Assembly: GCA_004555765.1 (NCBI GenBank)
Contig: SFHG01000006.1
Span: 1 to 64,000, forward strand
Length of the DNA: 64,000 nucleotides
Reading direction: 5' to 3'
Source of the DNA: Bacteroidales bacterium
GTDB taxonomy: Bacteria > Bacteroidota > Bacteroidia > Bacteroidales > Porphyromonadaceae
Positions 1 through 8,424 of the stretch are shown piece by piece (the stretch's first letter is position 1; each line of letters starts with the position of its first letter). A program made the position numbers and the translations under genes. Below the pieces are notes generated by a model. The model worked only from the letters and a program-made list of their open reading frames with translations, made no database searches and had not been told where the DNA came from.

Positions 1-57
1 GACGGCATCGTACTGCTCACAGTCTCTTCCTTAAACCCAAAATGCGACGAACCTACG

Positions 58-65
58 CAAAGTTA
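58..65 (-). promoter_or_regulatory. Possible -7 promoter box reading off the left edge
   Basis: On the minus strand the bases read TAACTTTG, which fits the Bacteroidetes -7 consensus TAnnTTTG. No TTTG is seen about 20 bases upstream, so only half of the promoter is supported. A minus-strand ATG lies at 6-8, so a gene reading out of the window could begin there. The box overlaps the stop codon of the MATE gene. Confidence 0.3.
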
Positions 66-1409
66 CGATTTTATTTCGGAGTTCATTACCCTCCGATAGC
101 GTCCGTACAGCAAGGCGCCGAGGGTGGTCAGCCCTACCGGGAACCCAAGCCATACGCCCATCACGCCCCACCCCAAAACGAAGCCGAAGACATACCCCAC
201 ACCCACCGTCATCACGGAGTACGAAAAGAGTGCCGCCAAGGCGGTGAACTTCACGTCGTGGAGTCCACGGAGTGCGTTGCTGTACAGGATCTGGAAGATG
301 TCCCCGGGCTGATAGACACAGAGGACAAAGACAAGCTCTGCCACAAGTACGAGAACCGCCTCGTCACTTGTGAAGATGCGTCCGATCTGCGTGCGAAAGA
401 GGAGCAATACGAGAACAAGGACAAGGGCAAGGGCGAAGTGGAGCGCAAGACCGCTTTTCACGGTGTTCTCGATCGCTTTCTTTTTCCCGAGCTCATAGAA
501 GTATCCCACACGTATGGACACCGCACTCGAAAGGCCGTAATAGACCATAAAACCGAGCGTGGAGAGGGTATTGACCACTTGGTGCGCCGCCAGCGGCACC
601 GCCCCGAGCCATCCGATCATCACCACCGCGATGGAAAAAGAGCCGCTCTCGAGCCCCATCTGCATACCTGAGGGAACCCCGAGACGGGTAAGGTCTGAGA
701 GCGCAGCCTGCTCTACACGGCCGTCTACACTGCCTGTCTCCTCGAAAATTTTCTGAAAGCACTTCGTGCGGTGCACGGCATGCACCAGAAGGAAGAGCAT
801 CACGATGCGCGACAAAAGCGTGGAGAGACCCGCACCCACAAGCCCCAGCTCCGGAAATCCGAATACACCGTATATCAGGAGGTAATTGAAGATGATGTTG
901 ACCACGTTGGAGATCAGTATGGCGCGCATACTCACCATCGTCTGCTCCACGCCGTCGGAGAACTGCTTGTAGGCGTTGAAGACCATCAGCGGGATGATGC
1001 TCACGAGGTGGATGAGGAAATAGGGGCGTATCAGGGGCAACAGCTCCACGGGCTGTTTCAACCACTCAATCTGCCAGAAAAAGAGTCCCATCACCAGGGT
1101 TAGAATGATGCCCACAAGGACATTGGCAAAAATGGAACTCTTCAGCAACGTCTTCAGCCGGCCGTTCTTCGTGGCATAGCCGCCCGCCACGAGAGGTGTC
1201 AGCCCGTAGCTGAACCCGATGCCGAGGATAAAGGCGAGGTTGATGAAGTTATTGACAAACGAGGCGGCGGCGAGCTCGGAAGTGCCGTAGTGTCCCACCA
1301 TAATATTGTCCACGAAGCCCACGAGTATCACCCCCAGCTGTCCCAGCATAATCGGCGTGCCTAGCTTGAGGATGGACTTCGCATGGTCATTGGTTAAGTA
1401 TGTCGTCAT
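63..1409 (-). CDS. MATE family multidrug/Na+ (H+) antiporter
   Basis: An inner-membrane exporter of about 448 residues, the usual MATE length, with some twelve hydrophobic segments spread over the whole protein. The N-terminus (KSILKLGTPIMLGQLG, then VDNIMVGHYG) and the internal repeat (LGVPSGMQMGLESGSF, then AAHQVVNTL) are typical of the two six-helix halves of the MATE fold. The frame stays open upstream of 1409, but the residues added are not MATE-like and run into the hairpin at 1453-1480, so the ATG at 1407-1409 is chosen. The gene lies downstream of a tRNA gene on the same strand and has no partner gene here. The exported substrate cannot be deduced; cationic drugs or a metabolite are possible from family knowledge. 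Confidence 0.9.
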   Translation of the reverse strand: MTTYLTNDHAKSILKLGTPIMLGQLGVILVGFVDNIMVGHYGTSELAAASFVNNFINLAFILGIGFSYGLTPLVAGGYATKNGRLKTLLKSSIFANVLVGIILTLVMGLFFWQIEWLKQPVELLPLIRPYFLIHLVSIIPLMVFNAYKQFSDGVEQTMVSMRAILISNVVNIIFNYLLIYGVFGFPELGLVGAGLSTLLSRIVMLFLLVHAVHRTKCFQKIFEETGSVDGRVEQAALSDLTRLGVPSGMQMGLESGSFSIAVVMIGWLGAVPLAAHQVVNTLSTLGFMVYYGLSSAVSIRVGYFYELGKKKAIENTVKSGLALHFALALVLVLVLLLFRTQIGRIFTSDEAVLVLVAELVFVLCVYQPGDIFQILYSNALRGLHDVKFTALAALFSYSVMTVGVGYVFGFVLGWGVMGVWLGFPVGLTTLGALLYGRYRRVMNSEIKS

Positions 1410-1452
1410 TAGTGCTGCAAAGAATGGTTTACGACCGAGTTTGCACAATAAT

Positions 1453-1480
1453 CCCCGACAATAGAGCCCTATTGTCGGGG
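1453..1480 (-). terminator. Perfect 12-bp hairpin after tRNA-Arg
   Basis: Bases 1453-1464 (ccccgacaatag) are exactly complementary to 1469-1480, with a four-base loop. It lies 20 bases beyond the 3' end of the tRNA and 44 bases before the MATE start on the same strand. It is followed by an AT-rich tract (ATTATTG) rather than a long T-run, so termination or tRNA 3' processing are both possible. Confidence 0.6.
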
Positions 1481-1499
1481 ACAAATGTCGATTCAAAAG

Positions 1500-1573
1500 T
1501 GACTCCTATAGGATTCAAACCTATAACCTTCTGATCCGTAGTCAGATGCTCTATTCAGTTGAGCTAAGGAGCC
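1500..1573 (-). tRNA. tRNA-Arg (anticodon ACG)
   Basis: The minus strand folds as a full cloverleaf. The acceptor stem is GGCTCCT with AGGAGTC (one G-T pair), the D-arm is GCTC...GAGC, the anticodon arm is TCTGA-CTACGGA-TCAGA, and the T-arm is ATAGG-TTTGAAT-CCTAT. The loop reads C, T, A-C-G, G, A, giving anticodon ACG, which decodes CGN arginine codons after A34 deamination. The discriminator base is A and CCA is not encoded. A consensus promoter lies just upstream (1598-1629) and a hairpin just downstream, so the gene appears to be its own transcription unit. Confidence 0.96.
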
Positions 1574-1597
1574 GGATGCCTTTTTTGTTTCGTGTTG

Positions 1598-1629
1598 CAA
1601 AGGTACCATCATTTTTCCACACTGCCAAA
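1598..1629 (-). promoter_or_regulatory. Promoter of tRNA-Arg
   Basis: Read on the minus strand, TTTG (1626-1629) is followed after exactly 20 bases by TACCTTTG (1598-1605). This is a full match to the Bacteroidetes sigma-ABfr consensus. Predicted transcription starts some 10-17 bases upstream of the mature tRNA 5' end at 1573. Confidence 0.85.
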
Positions 1630-1657
1630 CATTTTTCTCACACAGGTCAAAAAAATC

Positions 1658-1719
1658 TTTTTGGTCCGAGTCTTCTTTCCTTCCCGGTCTGACCGACGAA
1701 ATGTTTTTGGTCTGTACCT
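1658..1719. repeat. Intergenic repeat family, copy 1
   Basis: Three degenerate modules stand in a row: TTTTTGGTCCGAG (1658-1670), CCCGGTCTGACC (1683-1694) and TTTTTGGTCTGTACC from about 1704. All read in the same orientation here, unlike most other copies, which pair both orientations. Confidence 0.6.
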
Positions 1720-1925
1720 CCCCGCGTCTCCTCTCCTTCTGTTCATTTTGTGCTTTTGGGGCATTATGAAACGCCTCGCATAAGCTTCTCCTGTTAAAAG
1801 ATATAATGAGGGGGAAATTTGGGGTATTATTTAGTACATTTGCCGGGGAGCGGGTTGTGAGTCGGGTTGGGATCAAACCGCACAGTGAGCGCGCCCCGCA
1901 TAGCCAAATTGCACGACACCAGAAG

Positions 1926-4841
1926 ATGAAGCATAATTTTTCCCGCCGGTTCCGACACCCAGATGCCATTATATTTTTCCTGTTTGTACTGTTCTGCTCT
2001 TTCGGAATATCCCTATCGGCTCAGACAGAGGATCGTGAATACGACATCCCCGCTCTCCCCATCGACCCATCGGTGCGGATGGGCGTTTTGGACAACGGGA
2101 TGACCTACATACTGAGGAGAAACGAGACGACGGAGAAAGGCAAAGCCAATTTCTACCTTGTCTGCAAAGCGGGTTCGCTTCGAGAAAACGACAAGGAGAA
2201 GGGCATGGCCCATTTCATTGAGAAAATGGCTTACGGCGGCACGCTGCATTTTTCCGGAGACAAACTGGTCGATTTCTTTAGGAAGAACGGTCTCGTCGGC
2301 ACGGGCAAACTCGGCTCAGAGACTTTTTACGACCGGACGATCTACCGCATAGAGGACGCACCCACAGCGAGGCAGACGTTTGCGGACTCGCTAATCCTGG
2401 TGCTCAGAGATTGGGCGGGCGGGATGCTCCTCACCCCCCAAGCCGTGTCCGAAGCAAAAGCAAATTTGATCGGGAGCTGGACCTCATTCGTGACCCCGCA
2501 GGTGGCACTCGGAGAGAAGACCATCACCGCCCTCCTACCCGAAGGTCATCTTTATTCGCGACATCCTCCATTCGGCACCAAAGCTTCCGTAGAGGCTTTC
2601 ACGCCCGAGATGGCCACAGCTTTCTACAAGAAATGGTACCGACCCTCCAATCAGGCGGTCATCGTCGTAGGAGACATTGATTTGGACAAGACGGAAGAAG
2701 CCATCGAGTGGGTGATGAAATACCCCGACAACCGGGATAACTCCGCAGTCCCGGAGACTGTCTTTATCCCCGAACTTGACTCGCCTAAGGGAGTGGTTAT
2801 CACTTCGCCGGTGATTCACCGATCCGAGCTCACGATCTCGTGGATCAGCAAGTCGCTTCCGCCCGCCATCGCGTCATCGGCCGCCAGCTTGCTCAAAACC
2901 TACTACATCCGTCTCATCACCCTGATGCTCAACGATCGCCTCAAAGACCTCGCCTTCCTGCCCGAACCGCCTTTCGAGAGCGCAGAGATCGGCTACGGCC
3001 CCTATCTGGGATTGGCGACCAACGAGGATGCGCTCCGCCTCAAGGCCTTGCTAATTACAGGCTCGGACTACGGCGACGCGCTCAAAGCACTGATTGCGGA
3101 AGTGAAGCGTGCCGTGGAGCACGGCTTTACCCACGCTGAATTTGACTTTGCAAAAAGGAGGATCATCGAAGAGTATGACCTGAGGTTCGCCAAGCTCAAA
3201 GAGACCTCGAATAAGTACTTTGCCGACAAGTACGCCACTTACTTTGTCTCCGGCGGCTACATCCCGGGCATAGAACTGGAGCAGAAACTCATCTCGCGCA
3301 TCTCCGGGCAGGTCACCCTCAAAGATGTCAACGACAACCTCCAATCGATTATCTCCGGACCGAATACCTCCATCCTGCTGACCCTGCCGGAGGGCGGAAC
3401 CGGGATCCTGACTCCATCGGGAAACCGCTTGGCAAGTATATACAGGCACACCTACGACAAGGCTACCGAGCCGTACACGCCCATCGTCATTCCCGATACG
3501 CTCTACGTCAAAGTCCCGGAGCCCCGGGGTTATCTTCTCTCGGAGGATCGGAATCTCGAGTACGGAGCCACGCGCTGGCGGCTCTCCAATGGCGCCACAG
3601 TGTATCTCCTACCCACAAAGCATTCTCTCGGGGAGGTAGTGATCAAAAGTGTTGCGGAGGGCGGCTTCATTTTGACCGATGCCCAAAGAACACCGATCGC
3701 AGTCCAGGCGATCAATAACGGTCTACTCCGGGAACTCGGACTCGGGGTCTATCCGCCTCTCGTACTCAAGAAGTTTGTGGACAACAGCACCATCCGTTTC
3801 GAGAGCTCAATGAGCCTCACCGAAGACCTTGTCCAAGGTCGGGCACTGAAAAAAGACCTCCCGGATCTTTTCAAGCTTCTCTACCTCCGGCTCTCCCGCC
3901 CCCGTTTCAAAGAAGAGGACTTCTCGAGGGCAAAGAATATCGAGTTGCGGTATCTCCGCTCGTCGGAATACCGACCGGCTCCGGATGCCGTACTCAAAGA
4001 CAGTCTCCGGCGGGCTATGTACCCGGATCAAAAGGTGTACGGTACTTTCGTCGAAAAAGACCTCGCCAAGTTCAAACTCAAAGACCTGGAGCAAGTGTAT
4101 CACAATCACTATGGGGACGCAAGCCGGAGGACCTTCTTCATCGTCGGCGACTTCGAACCCGCCGAGATTCAGCCCCTTGTGGAAAGATACCTTGCCTCTC
4201 TGCCCTCCGATTTCGGCGCGGATGACGAAAAAGGATACGACCCTCAGGGATTCCCGACACGGAGTACGTATGTGCGTATCTCTTCGGAGAGCAGCTCCAG
4301 GTATGCCGGAGTTGCGAATGTGTTTGTCGGCACGGCCAAGCGTACGCTCAAAAACGCGATTATCTACGAGCTCATCTCCGACGTTATCCTCCGACGCTAC
4401 TCCCGCATGGTTGCTACGGAAGAGGTTCTCTCTCGTGACTTCGGCGTACGTTCGCGCGTGACAGACCGGTCGCCCGGTGGATCCTCGTACCTCTCTTTCT
4501 CGCTTCACTCCGATCCGTCCCATATCGACTCCGTGACCGACAATATCATCGGTCGCATCAAGAGTCTCGCGACGAACGGCATTGATGAGGACGATTTCCG
4601 CGGTGCCGTGCAGCATCTGGAGGAGACACACGCCAAAGATTTGCGCGACAACGGCTTTATGACTGAAGCCCTCCGGGCTTTTTTCCTCAAAAATGAGGAT
4701 TGCACAAAAGATTACCTCTCCATCCTCAAGGGCATCACACGCGATGAGACGAATGAAGCACTTAGGGATCTGGTCAATCATAATGTCCTTGTCCAAGTCA
4801 AGGTCGTCTCCCAAGGGTTGCCCGAAGAAGTACGCCAATAG
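1926..4841 (+). CDS. Exported M16 (insulinase/pitrilysin) family protein with a degraded zinc site
   Basis: A protein of about 971 residues with the length and two-lobe layout of bacterial PqqL-type M16 peptidases. Residues 1-32 are a signal peptide ending near SLSAQ. M16 N-terminal signatures follow (LDNGMTYILRRN; then GMAHFIEKMAYGGT at about 93-106), and later M16 C-terminal domains carry FIVGDFEPAEIQ. The canonical HxxEH reads H96-F-I-E99-K100, so the second zinc histidine is lysine. The helix that should end VxxEEW reads ANLIGSW, so the glutamate ligand is missing too. I infer a non-catalytic M16 subunit or chaperone-like partner in the periplasm. The start at 1926 gives a proper signal peptide. 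The DUF5715-type gene follows after 21 bases and is probably co-transcribed. Confidence 0.85.
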   Translation: MKHNFSRRFRHPDAIIFFLFVLFCSFGISLSAQTEDREYDIPALPIDPSVRMGVLDNGMTYILRRNETTEKGKANFYLVCKAGSLRENDKEKGMAHFIEKMAYGGTLHFSGDKLVDFFRKNGLVGTGKLGSETFYDRTIYRIEDAPTARQTFADSLILVLRDWAGGMLLTPQAVSEAKANLIGSWTSFVTPQVALGEKTITALLPEGHLYSRHPPFGTKASVEAFTPEMATAFYKKWYRPSNQAVIVVGDIDLDKTEEAIEWVMKYPDNRDNSAVPETVFIPELDSPKGVVITSPVIHRSELTISWISKSLPPAIASSAASLLKTYYIRLITLMLNDRLKDLAFLPEPPFESAEIGYGPYLGLATNEDALRLKALLITGSDYGDALKALIAEVKRAVEHGFTHAEFDFAKRRIIEEYDLRFAKLKETSNKYFADKYATYFVSGGYIPGIELEQKLISRISGQVTLKDVNDNLQSIISGPNTSILLTLPEGGTGILTPSGNRLASIYRHTYDKATEPYTPIVIPDTLYVKVPEPRGYLLSEDRNLEYGATRWRLSNGATVYLLPTKHSLGEVVIKSVAEGGFILTDAQRTPIAVQAINNGLLRELGLGVYPPLVLKKFVDNSTIRFESSMSLTEDLVQGRALKKDLPDLFKLLYLRLSRPRFKEEDFSRAKNIELRYLRSSEYRPAPDAVLKDSLRRAMYPDQKVYGTFVEKDLAKFKLKDLEQVYHNHYGDASRRTFFIVGDFEPAEIQPLVERYLASLPSDFGADDEKGYDPQGFPTRSTYVRISSESSSRYAGVANVFVGTAKRTLKNAIIYELISDVILRRYSRMVATEEVLSRDFGVRSRVTDRSPGGSSYLSFSLHSDPSHIDSVTDNIIGRIKSLATNGIDEDDFRGAVQHLEETHAKDLRDNGFMTEALRAFFLKNEDCTKDYLSILKGITRDETNEALRDLVNHNVLVQVKVVSQGLPEEVRQ

Positions 4842-4862
4842 TAGGTTTTTTGAACCTTCTCT

Positions 4863-5951
4863 ATGTCCCAAACGAACGAATCCCAATCACACTCTTCTCT
4901 CGCCCGCGGCAACCGCTCCGTCTGGTACGACCGCTACGGTAATCCCGTAACGCCGGAAAAACCGCGGGAGAGGACTTTCACCGGCGTGTCTCCTCATTCG
5001 AGGAGGAGACGCCGCACCGAAATAAGTCAGAAGCCGACCGAGACCGAAGCTCCCAATGAGCTCCGTGAGACGCCGGAAGCGGAGACCGTGCCGGAAACTG
5101 CCACCCCTTCCGTGCCGAACGAAGAGGAGGCCGTAGCAGAGCCGGTCGCCCAATGCAGCCCCGAAGATGTCTCCGAACCGGCTCCGGAAGTCTTGCCGGA
5201 AGAAGTCCGGAAGGAAAAGGATCCCGAAGTCAAAGCGACTCCCCGACCCAAGAAAAAGAGAAGCGGTCTCGCCTCTTTTGCCAAGCTTTACCTTATGCCG
5301 CTCTGCGTCCTTGCGGCAGGTGGCGTGATGCTCTTCGGAAGGGAAAGAGTACCCGATCTCCCCGTCTACGATATGGATGCCATGGAGTCGCACCGTCCCT
5401 ACACCTATATCGGCAGTTTCAATAGGGACTTCGCCGATCTCAATGACCTCCAGCTCGAGGCCGCCAAGCGCATAGGCATCCGCCCTGCCGCGACACGGGC
5501 AGAGCTGAGGACGCGGGATGGTCTCGTCCCGGTTTCGGAGTCCACGTCACTAACCATCGACAGGCTGACCCATTCGGAGGCGCTCTTGGTTCCGCAGGCG
5601 GCCGTCCTTCTCAATGAAATAGGGGCAAAGTTCACATCCGTACTCTCCGACGCCCACCTCCCGCTCTACTCGATCATCGTCACAAGCATCACCCGCGCCG
5701 ACGAAGATGTCCAAAAGCTTAGGCGGGGTAACGGCAATGCGTCCGACAACTCGACACACGCCTACGGTACCACGTTCGACATCTCGTGGAGACGGTTCCA
5801 AAAGGTCGACCCGAACGACCCGAGGAATCTCTCCGAAGAGGAACTCAAGCACCTCCTTGCCATCGTGTTGGCCGACTTTCACGACGCGGGGCGGTGCTAC
5901 ATCAAGCACGAACGGTACCAAGCCTGCTTCCACATCACCACCATCAAGTAA
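4863..5951 (+). CDS. Membrane-anchored DUF5715-type protein with an M15-like C-terminal domain
   Basis: The first 130 residues are polar and rich in Pro, Glu and basic residues. A transmembrane segment follows at about 138-158, then a periplasmic domain of about 200 residues. The C-terminal part carries S297-T-H299-A-Y-G and F-D306, resembling the SxHxxGxAxD motif of M15/VanY-type D-Ala-D-Ala carboxypeptidases, and C-F-H357 near the end could supply the last zinc ligand. The overall pattern resembles Bacteroidetes proteins annotated DUF5715. Peptidoglycan-related hydrolysis or binding is an inference, not shown. The long negatively charged cytoplasmic N-terminus is unusual for an enzyme of this kind. 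It lies 21 bases after the M16 gene and is followed by a large palindromic terminator-like element. Confidence 0.65.
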   Translation: MSQTNESQSHSSLARGNRSVWYDRYGNPVTPEKPRERTFTGVSPHSRRRRRTEISQKPTETEAPNELRETPEAETVPETATPSVPNEEEAVAEPVAQCSPEDVSEPAPEVLPEEVRKEKDPEVKATPRPKKKRSGLASFAKLYLMPLCVLAAGGVMLFGRERVPDLPVYDMDAMESHRPYTYIGSFNRDFADLNDLQLEAAKRIGIRPAATRAELRTRDGLVPVSESTSLTIDRLTHSEALLVPQAAVLLNEIGAKFTSVLSDAHLPLYSIIVTSITRADEDVQKLRRGNGNASDNSTHAYGTTFDISWRRFQKVDPNDPRNLSEEELKHLLAIVLADFHDAGRCYIKHERYQACFHITTIK

Positions 5952-6012
5952 GTCAGTCGGCAGCAGCCGGCGGTGTAAAGTGCGGGACGTGTGGCGTGCG
6001 GTTCCCTAATTT

Positions 6013-6092
6013 GGTACAGACCGAAAGACTTTTCCCGGTACGAGTGACGTGAGAGGCGCACCCGTACCGGGAAAAGTCTTTCGGTCTGTACC
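6013..6092. repeat. Intergenic repeat family, copy 2: perfect 30-bp inverted repeat
   Basis: Bases 6013-6042 are the exact reverse complement of 6063-6092, with a 20-base loop. The arms begin GGTACAGACCGAAAG and end CCCGGTACG. The element sits between two convergent genes (5951 and 6140), so a bidirectional terminator is the simplest role. It is the longest perfect copy of the repeat family in the window. Confidence 0.9.
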
Positions 6093-6139
6093 GGGGGAAA
6101 AGAGGAGAACCCACTTTTCCCCTTTGAGACCTTTAGGAG

Positions 6140-8398
6140 TTATTCAATATAAAGGGAGTAGTCTTCGACCTCTCCGTAGTTGAAATTGCGGTCAGCCGAC
6201 GGATAACCGTCATTCATACACATGGAGACGCGTACTCTGTAAAAGCCTTTGTTCAAATTGAAAGGCAGCGAGAACCAACCACTTACGTACTGAGATCCGT
6301 ATTTGCTGACTTTCATCTCGGAAGACTCGAAAATGCCGTTTTTATTAAAGTCAATCCACACTCTCCAATAACACCAGTACATTTGAGAACTTCCGAAGCC
6401 GGGAGTCAACTTGTACGTCAAGCTTCTTCCACTTGATGCGTGAATGTATCTTTCGGATGAACGAGAGTAATCGGCATAATTATCACCCTTGGCCGATCGG
6501 TTTTCCATTGAGCCGATCTGCACCGTATGTATGAAGCCCCAATAAGAGTCAACAGCAGACGACGAGGGATAATCAATATCTTCCGGGGTCGGGACAACCG
6601 GGTCGGGATCAGGAACAACGGGATCAGGATCGGGCGTCGGATCGGGCGTCGGATCGGAGGTTCCGAAAAGCACGGCATAATCTTCCACTTCCCCGTGATC
6701 GAAAGTTTCGCACGCGGAAGGATAGCTTCCCCACTTCATGGAGACACGCATACGGGTTTCCCGGGATGTCGTATTCAAGGGTATCCTAATAGACTTGGAT
6801 ACAGCTCTATTGGCTACGGTTGTGGTAAACTCGGTCGCAAGCTCGTCCGATGAAAACTGTTTGTCCCCATTCACATCAATCCAAACCCTCCAGTATTCGG
6901 GATAGTTGCCGGCTGTAGACCCGGGAACTACGGTAAGCGTGTACGTCTTGCCTTTGGTCAGCTTGATGGCCGGACTGCCGTAATAGTTGTAACCACCTTC
7001 TCCCGTGCCTGATCTTTGATCCACATTGGAGATAGTCACCCTACTTATGAATGTGCTATTGGCATACCTGCCCGAGGAAACACAGTAATCCGAACCCGAC
7101 GGATCACCGGGATCAGGGGTGGGATCAGGATCCGGCACCGGATTAGGCTGCGTAGCCGGCTGGATCCCGACGACGATGTCCTGACCGTAATTGAACCCGC
7201 CACTGCCACCTCCGGTACCGAGACTGTTGGGGTCAAGCGCGTGAAGCAGGAAGTATCCATTACTCATGCCGCCCCAGCCCCAATTGATGTGGAAATAACC
7301 GTTCCGGTAGCCGTCACAGACAAAAGAGTGACCGCCACCGCTCCCTGCACCGGCATACTGAACGGGGCGACCGTTGGCAAGTTCATTGTAAACAATGTTT
7401 TCCCACTGTGCCGTGGTGTAGCGTTCCCGGAACAAATCTTGTGCCGTGTTCTTGTAGTAATAGTGGTCTACCAGTAGATCCGGCACGTAGGACTGCCATG
7501 TACCGCTTCCCGATCGTCCAAACATCATATTAAGACCCACAGCCACATCATAGCAGAATTGCGCCACGTCATTATTCCAAGTACGCAACGTGGCAGCAGG
7601 CATATTACGCCAGTTCAACGCATGCTCATAGTTGGCCACTTGACCGTCGTAAGAAGATCTGTGCGATCCTCTTCCGTAATCCGGGTACTCCCAATACTTC
7701 ATAATTTGACAGGTAGCCGTAGCCACACAGCCGACAGGAGTTCCGGTAGGGCAGTAAGCATTATAGTAGGGAGATTGGTTCCACTCGATATTACCCAACA
7801 GAGGTGCAATGCTGTTATATGCCCTGGTCTGCCTCGTACTGACTGCTCCGCGCAGAGCCGCCTCCCTGGTGCGAACCAACTCCTCATCAATGGTGGCTGT
7901 CCTGCGAAGTGACTCTATACTCCCCGAGTAGGCTCCAAAGAAACTCAGCACATTAGACGCTTCAGCCGGGTAAGCGACTCTGTCCTCCTCTGTCATAAAA
8001 GGACCTTCGTCCGAATATCCGAGGATCGGGAGGGTGTTATCCCAAGCCGAAACAACAACGAAACCTTTGTCTCCTATGTTAAACACATAGTAAGCGGGAA
8101 GTCCGGATTCCTCATCGTCCGTGGAGGCTCTGAGCCCGGTACGAGGATCCTGAAAAGCCAGTGTAAGAGGTTCGTCCTCGGCAGAAGCGCGCAAGAGGGA
8201 AGACCCGGAGCCATCTCCTTGCAGGAAAGTCATAGCCAAAGATTCCGCCTCCGAAATGCTCAAATGTTGCGGTTGGGCAGAGTCGAATCCCGAATGCCCC
8301 GGATCTTGCACGTCCGACTTGGCACACCCCGTCATGCCGGTGATGAACACCCCGGCAAGGAGGATCAAAAGGAGCCAGAAATTAGGAAAATGCTTCAT
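6140..8398 (-). CDS. C10 family (streptopain-like) cysteine protease lipoprotein with two GEVED domains
   Basis: A 752-residue secreted protease. The signal peptide ends in a lipobox with Cys25. Residues of about 45-190 match the inhibitory propeptide of C10 peptidases (AYYVFNIGDKGFVVVSAWD). The catalytic domain has Cys224 in GTPVGCVATATCQIMKYW and His357 in GGGHSFVCDGY, followed by HINWGWGG. A proline/aspartate linker (PDPDPTPDP) leads to a first GEVED domain (about 440-595, ending HGEVEDYAVLF). A second linker leads to another (about 615-752, ending YGEVEDYSLYIE). No typical type IX secretion C-terminal domain is seen. It is the last gene of an operon with two CDC-like cytolysins, 26 bases after the second. 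The family includes SpeB and the Porphyromonas PrtT and periodontain proteins. Activation of the cytolysins by cleavage is a hypothesis. Confidence 0.92.
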   Translation of the reverse strand: MKHFPNFWLLLILLAGVFITGMTGCAKSDVQDPGHSGFDSAQPQHLSISEAESLAMTFLQGDGSGSSLLRASAEDEPLTLAFQDPRTGLRASTDDEESGLPAYYVFNIGDKGFVVVSAWDNTLPILGYSDEGPFMTEEDRVAYPAEASNVLSFFGAYSGSIESLRRTATIDEELVRTREAALRGAVSTRQTRAYNSIAPLLGNIEWNQSPYYNAYCPTGTPVGCVATATCQIMKYWEYPDYGRGSHRSSYDGQVANYEHALNWRNMPAATLRTWNNDVAQFCYDVAVGLNMMFGRSGSGTWQSYVPDLLVDHYYYKNTAQDLFRERYTTAQWENIVYNELANGRPVQYAGAGSGGGHSFVCDGYRNGYFHINWGWGGMSNGYFLLHALDPNSLGTGGGSGGFNYGQDIVVGIQPATQPNPVPDPDPTPDPGDPSGSDYCVSSGRYANSTFISRVTISNVDQRSGTGEGGYNYYGSPAIKLTKGKTYTLTVVPGSTAGNYPEYWRVWIDVNGDKQFSSDELATEFTTTVANRAVSKSIRIPLNTTSRETRMRVSMKWGSYPSACETFDHGEVEDYAVLFGTSDPTPDPTPDPDPVVPDPDPVVPTPEDIDYPSSSAVDSYWGFIHTVQIGSMENRSAKGDNYADYSRSSERYIHASSGRSLTYKLTPGFGSSQMYWCYWRVWIDFNKNGIFESSEMKVSKYGSQYVSGWFSLPFNLNKGFYRVRVSMCMNDGYPSADRNFNYGEVEDYSLYIE

Positions 8399-8424
8399 AG
8401 ATCGTCAACGAAATAGAATTAGAA

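Larger units (their letters stand above)
1574..1925. other. Intergenic region between tRNA-Arg and the M16 gene
   Basis: This 352-base gap between divergent genes holds the tRNA promoter (1598-1629), one copy of the intergenic repeat family (about 1658-1719) and a plus-strand TACATTTG at 1835-1842 that could be the -7 box for the M16 gene. No TTTG sits at the right distance upstream of that box, so the plus-strand promoter is tentative. An in-frame ATG at 1806 would add 40 residues with no signal-peptide character and is not used. Confidence 0.6.

Noticed and set aside
42..671. Plus-strand open frame opposite the MATE gene
   Set aside because: It is antisense to a clear membrane transporter and is full of His/Arg/Glu with no domain.
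3807..4886. Minus-strand open frame opposite the end of the M16 gene
   Set aside because: It has no family features and overlaps a well-supported gene on the other strand.
6140..8398. A type IX secretion C-terminal domain on the C10 protease
   Set aside because: The C-terminus is a GEVED domain ending GEVEDYSLYIE, and the N-terminus has a lipobox; no CTD-like beta sandwich with the usual terminal motif is seen.
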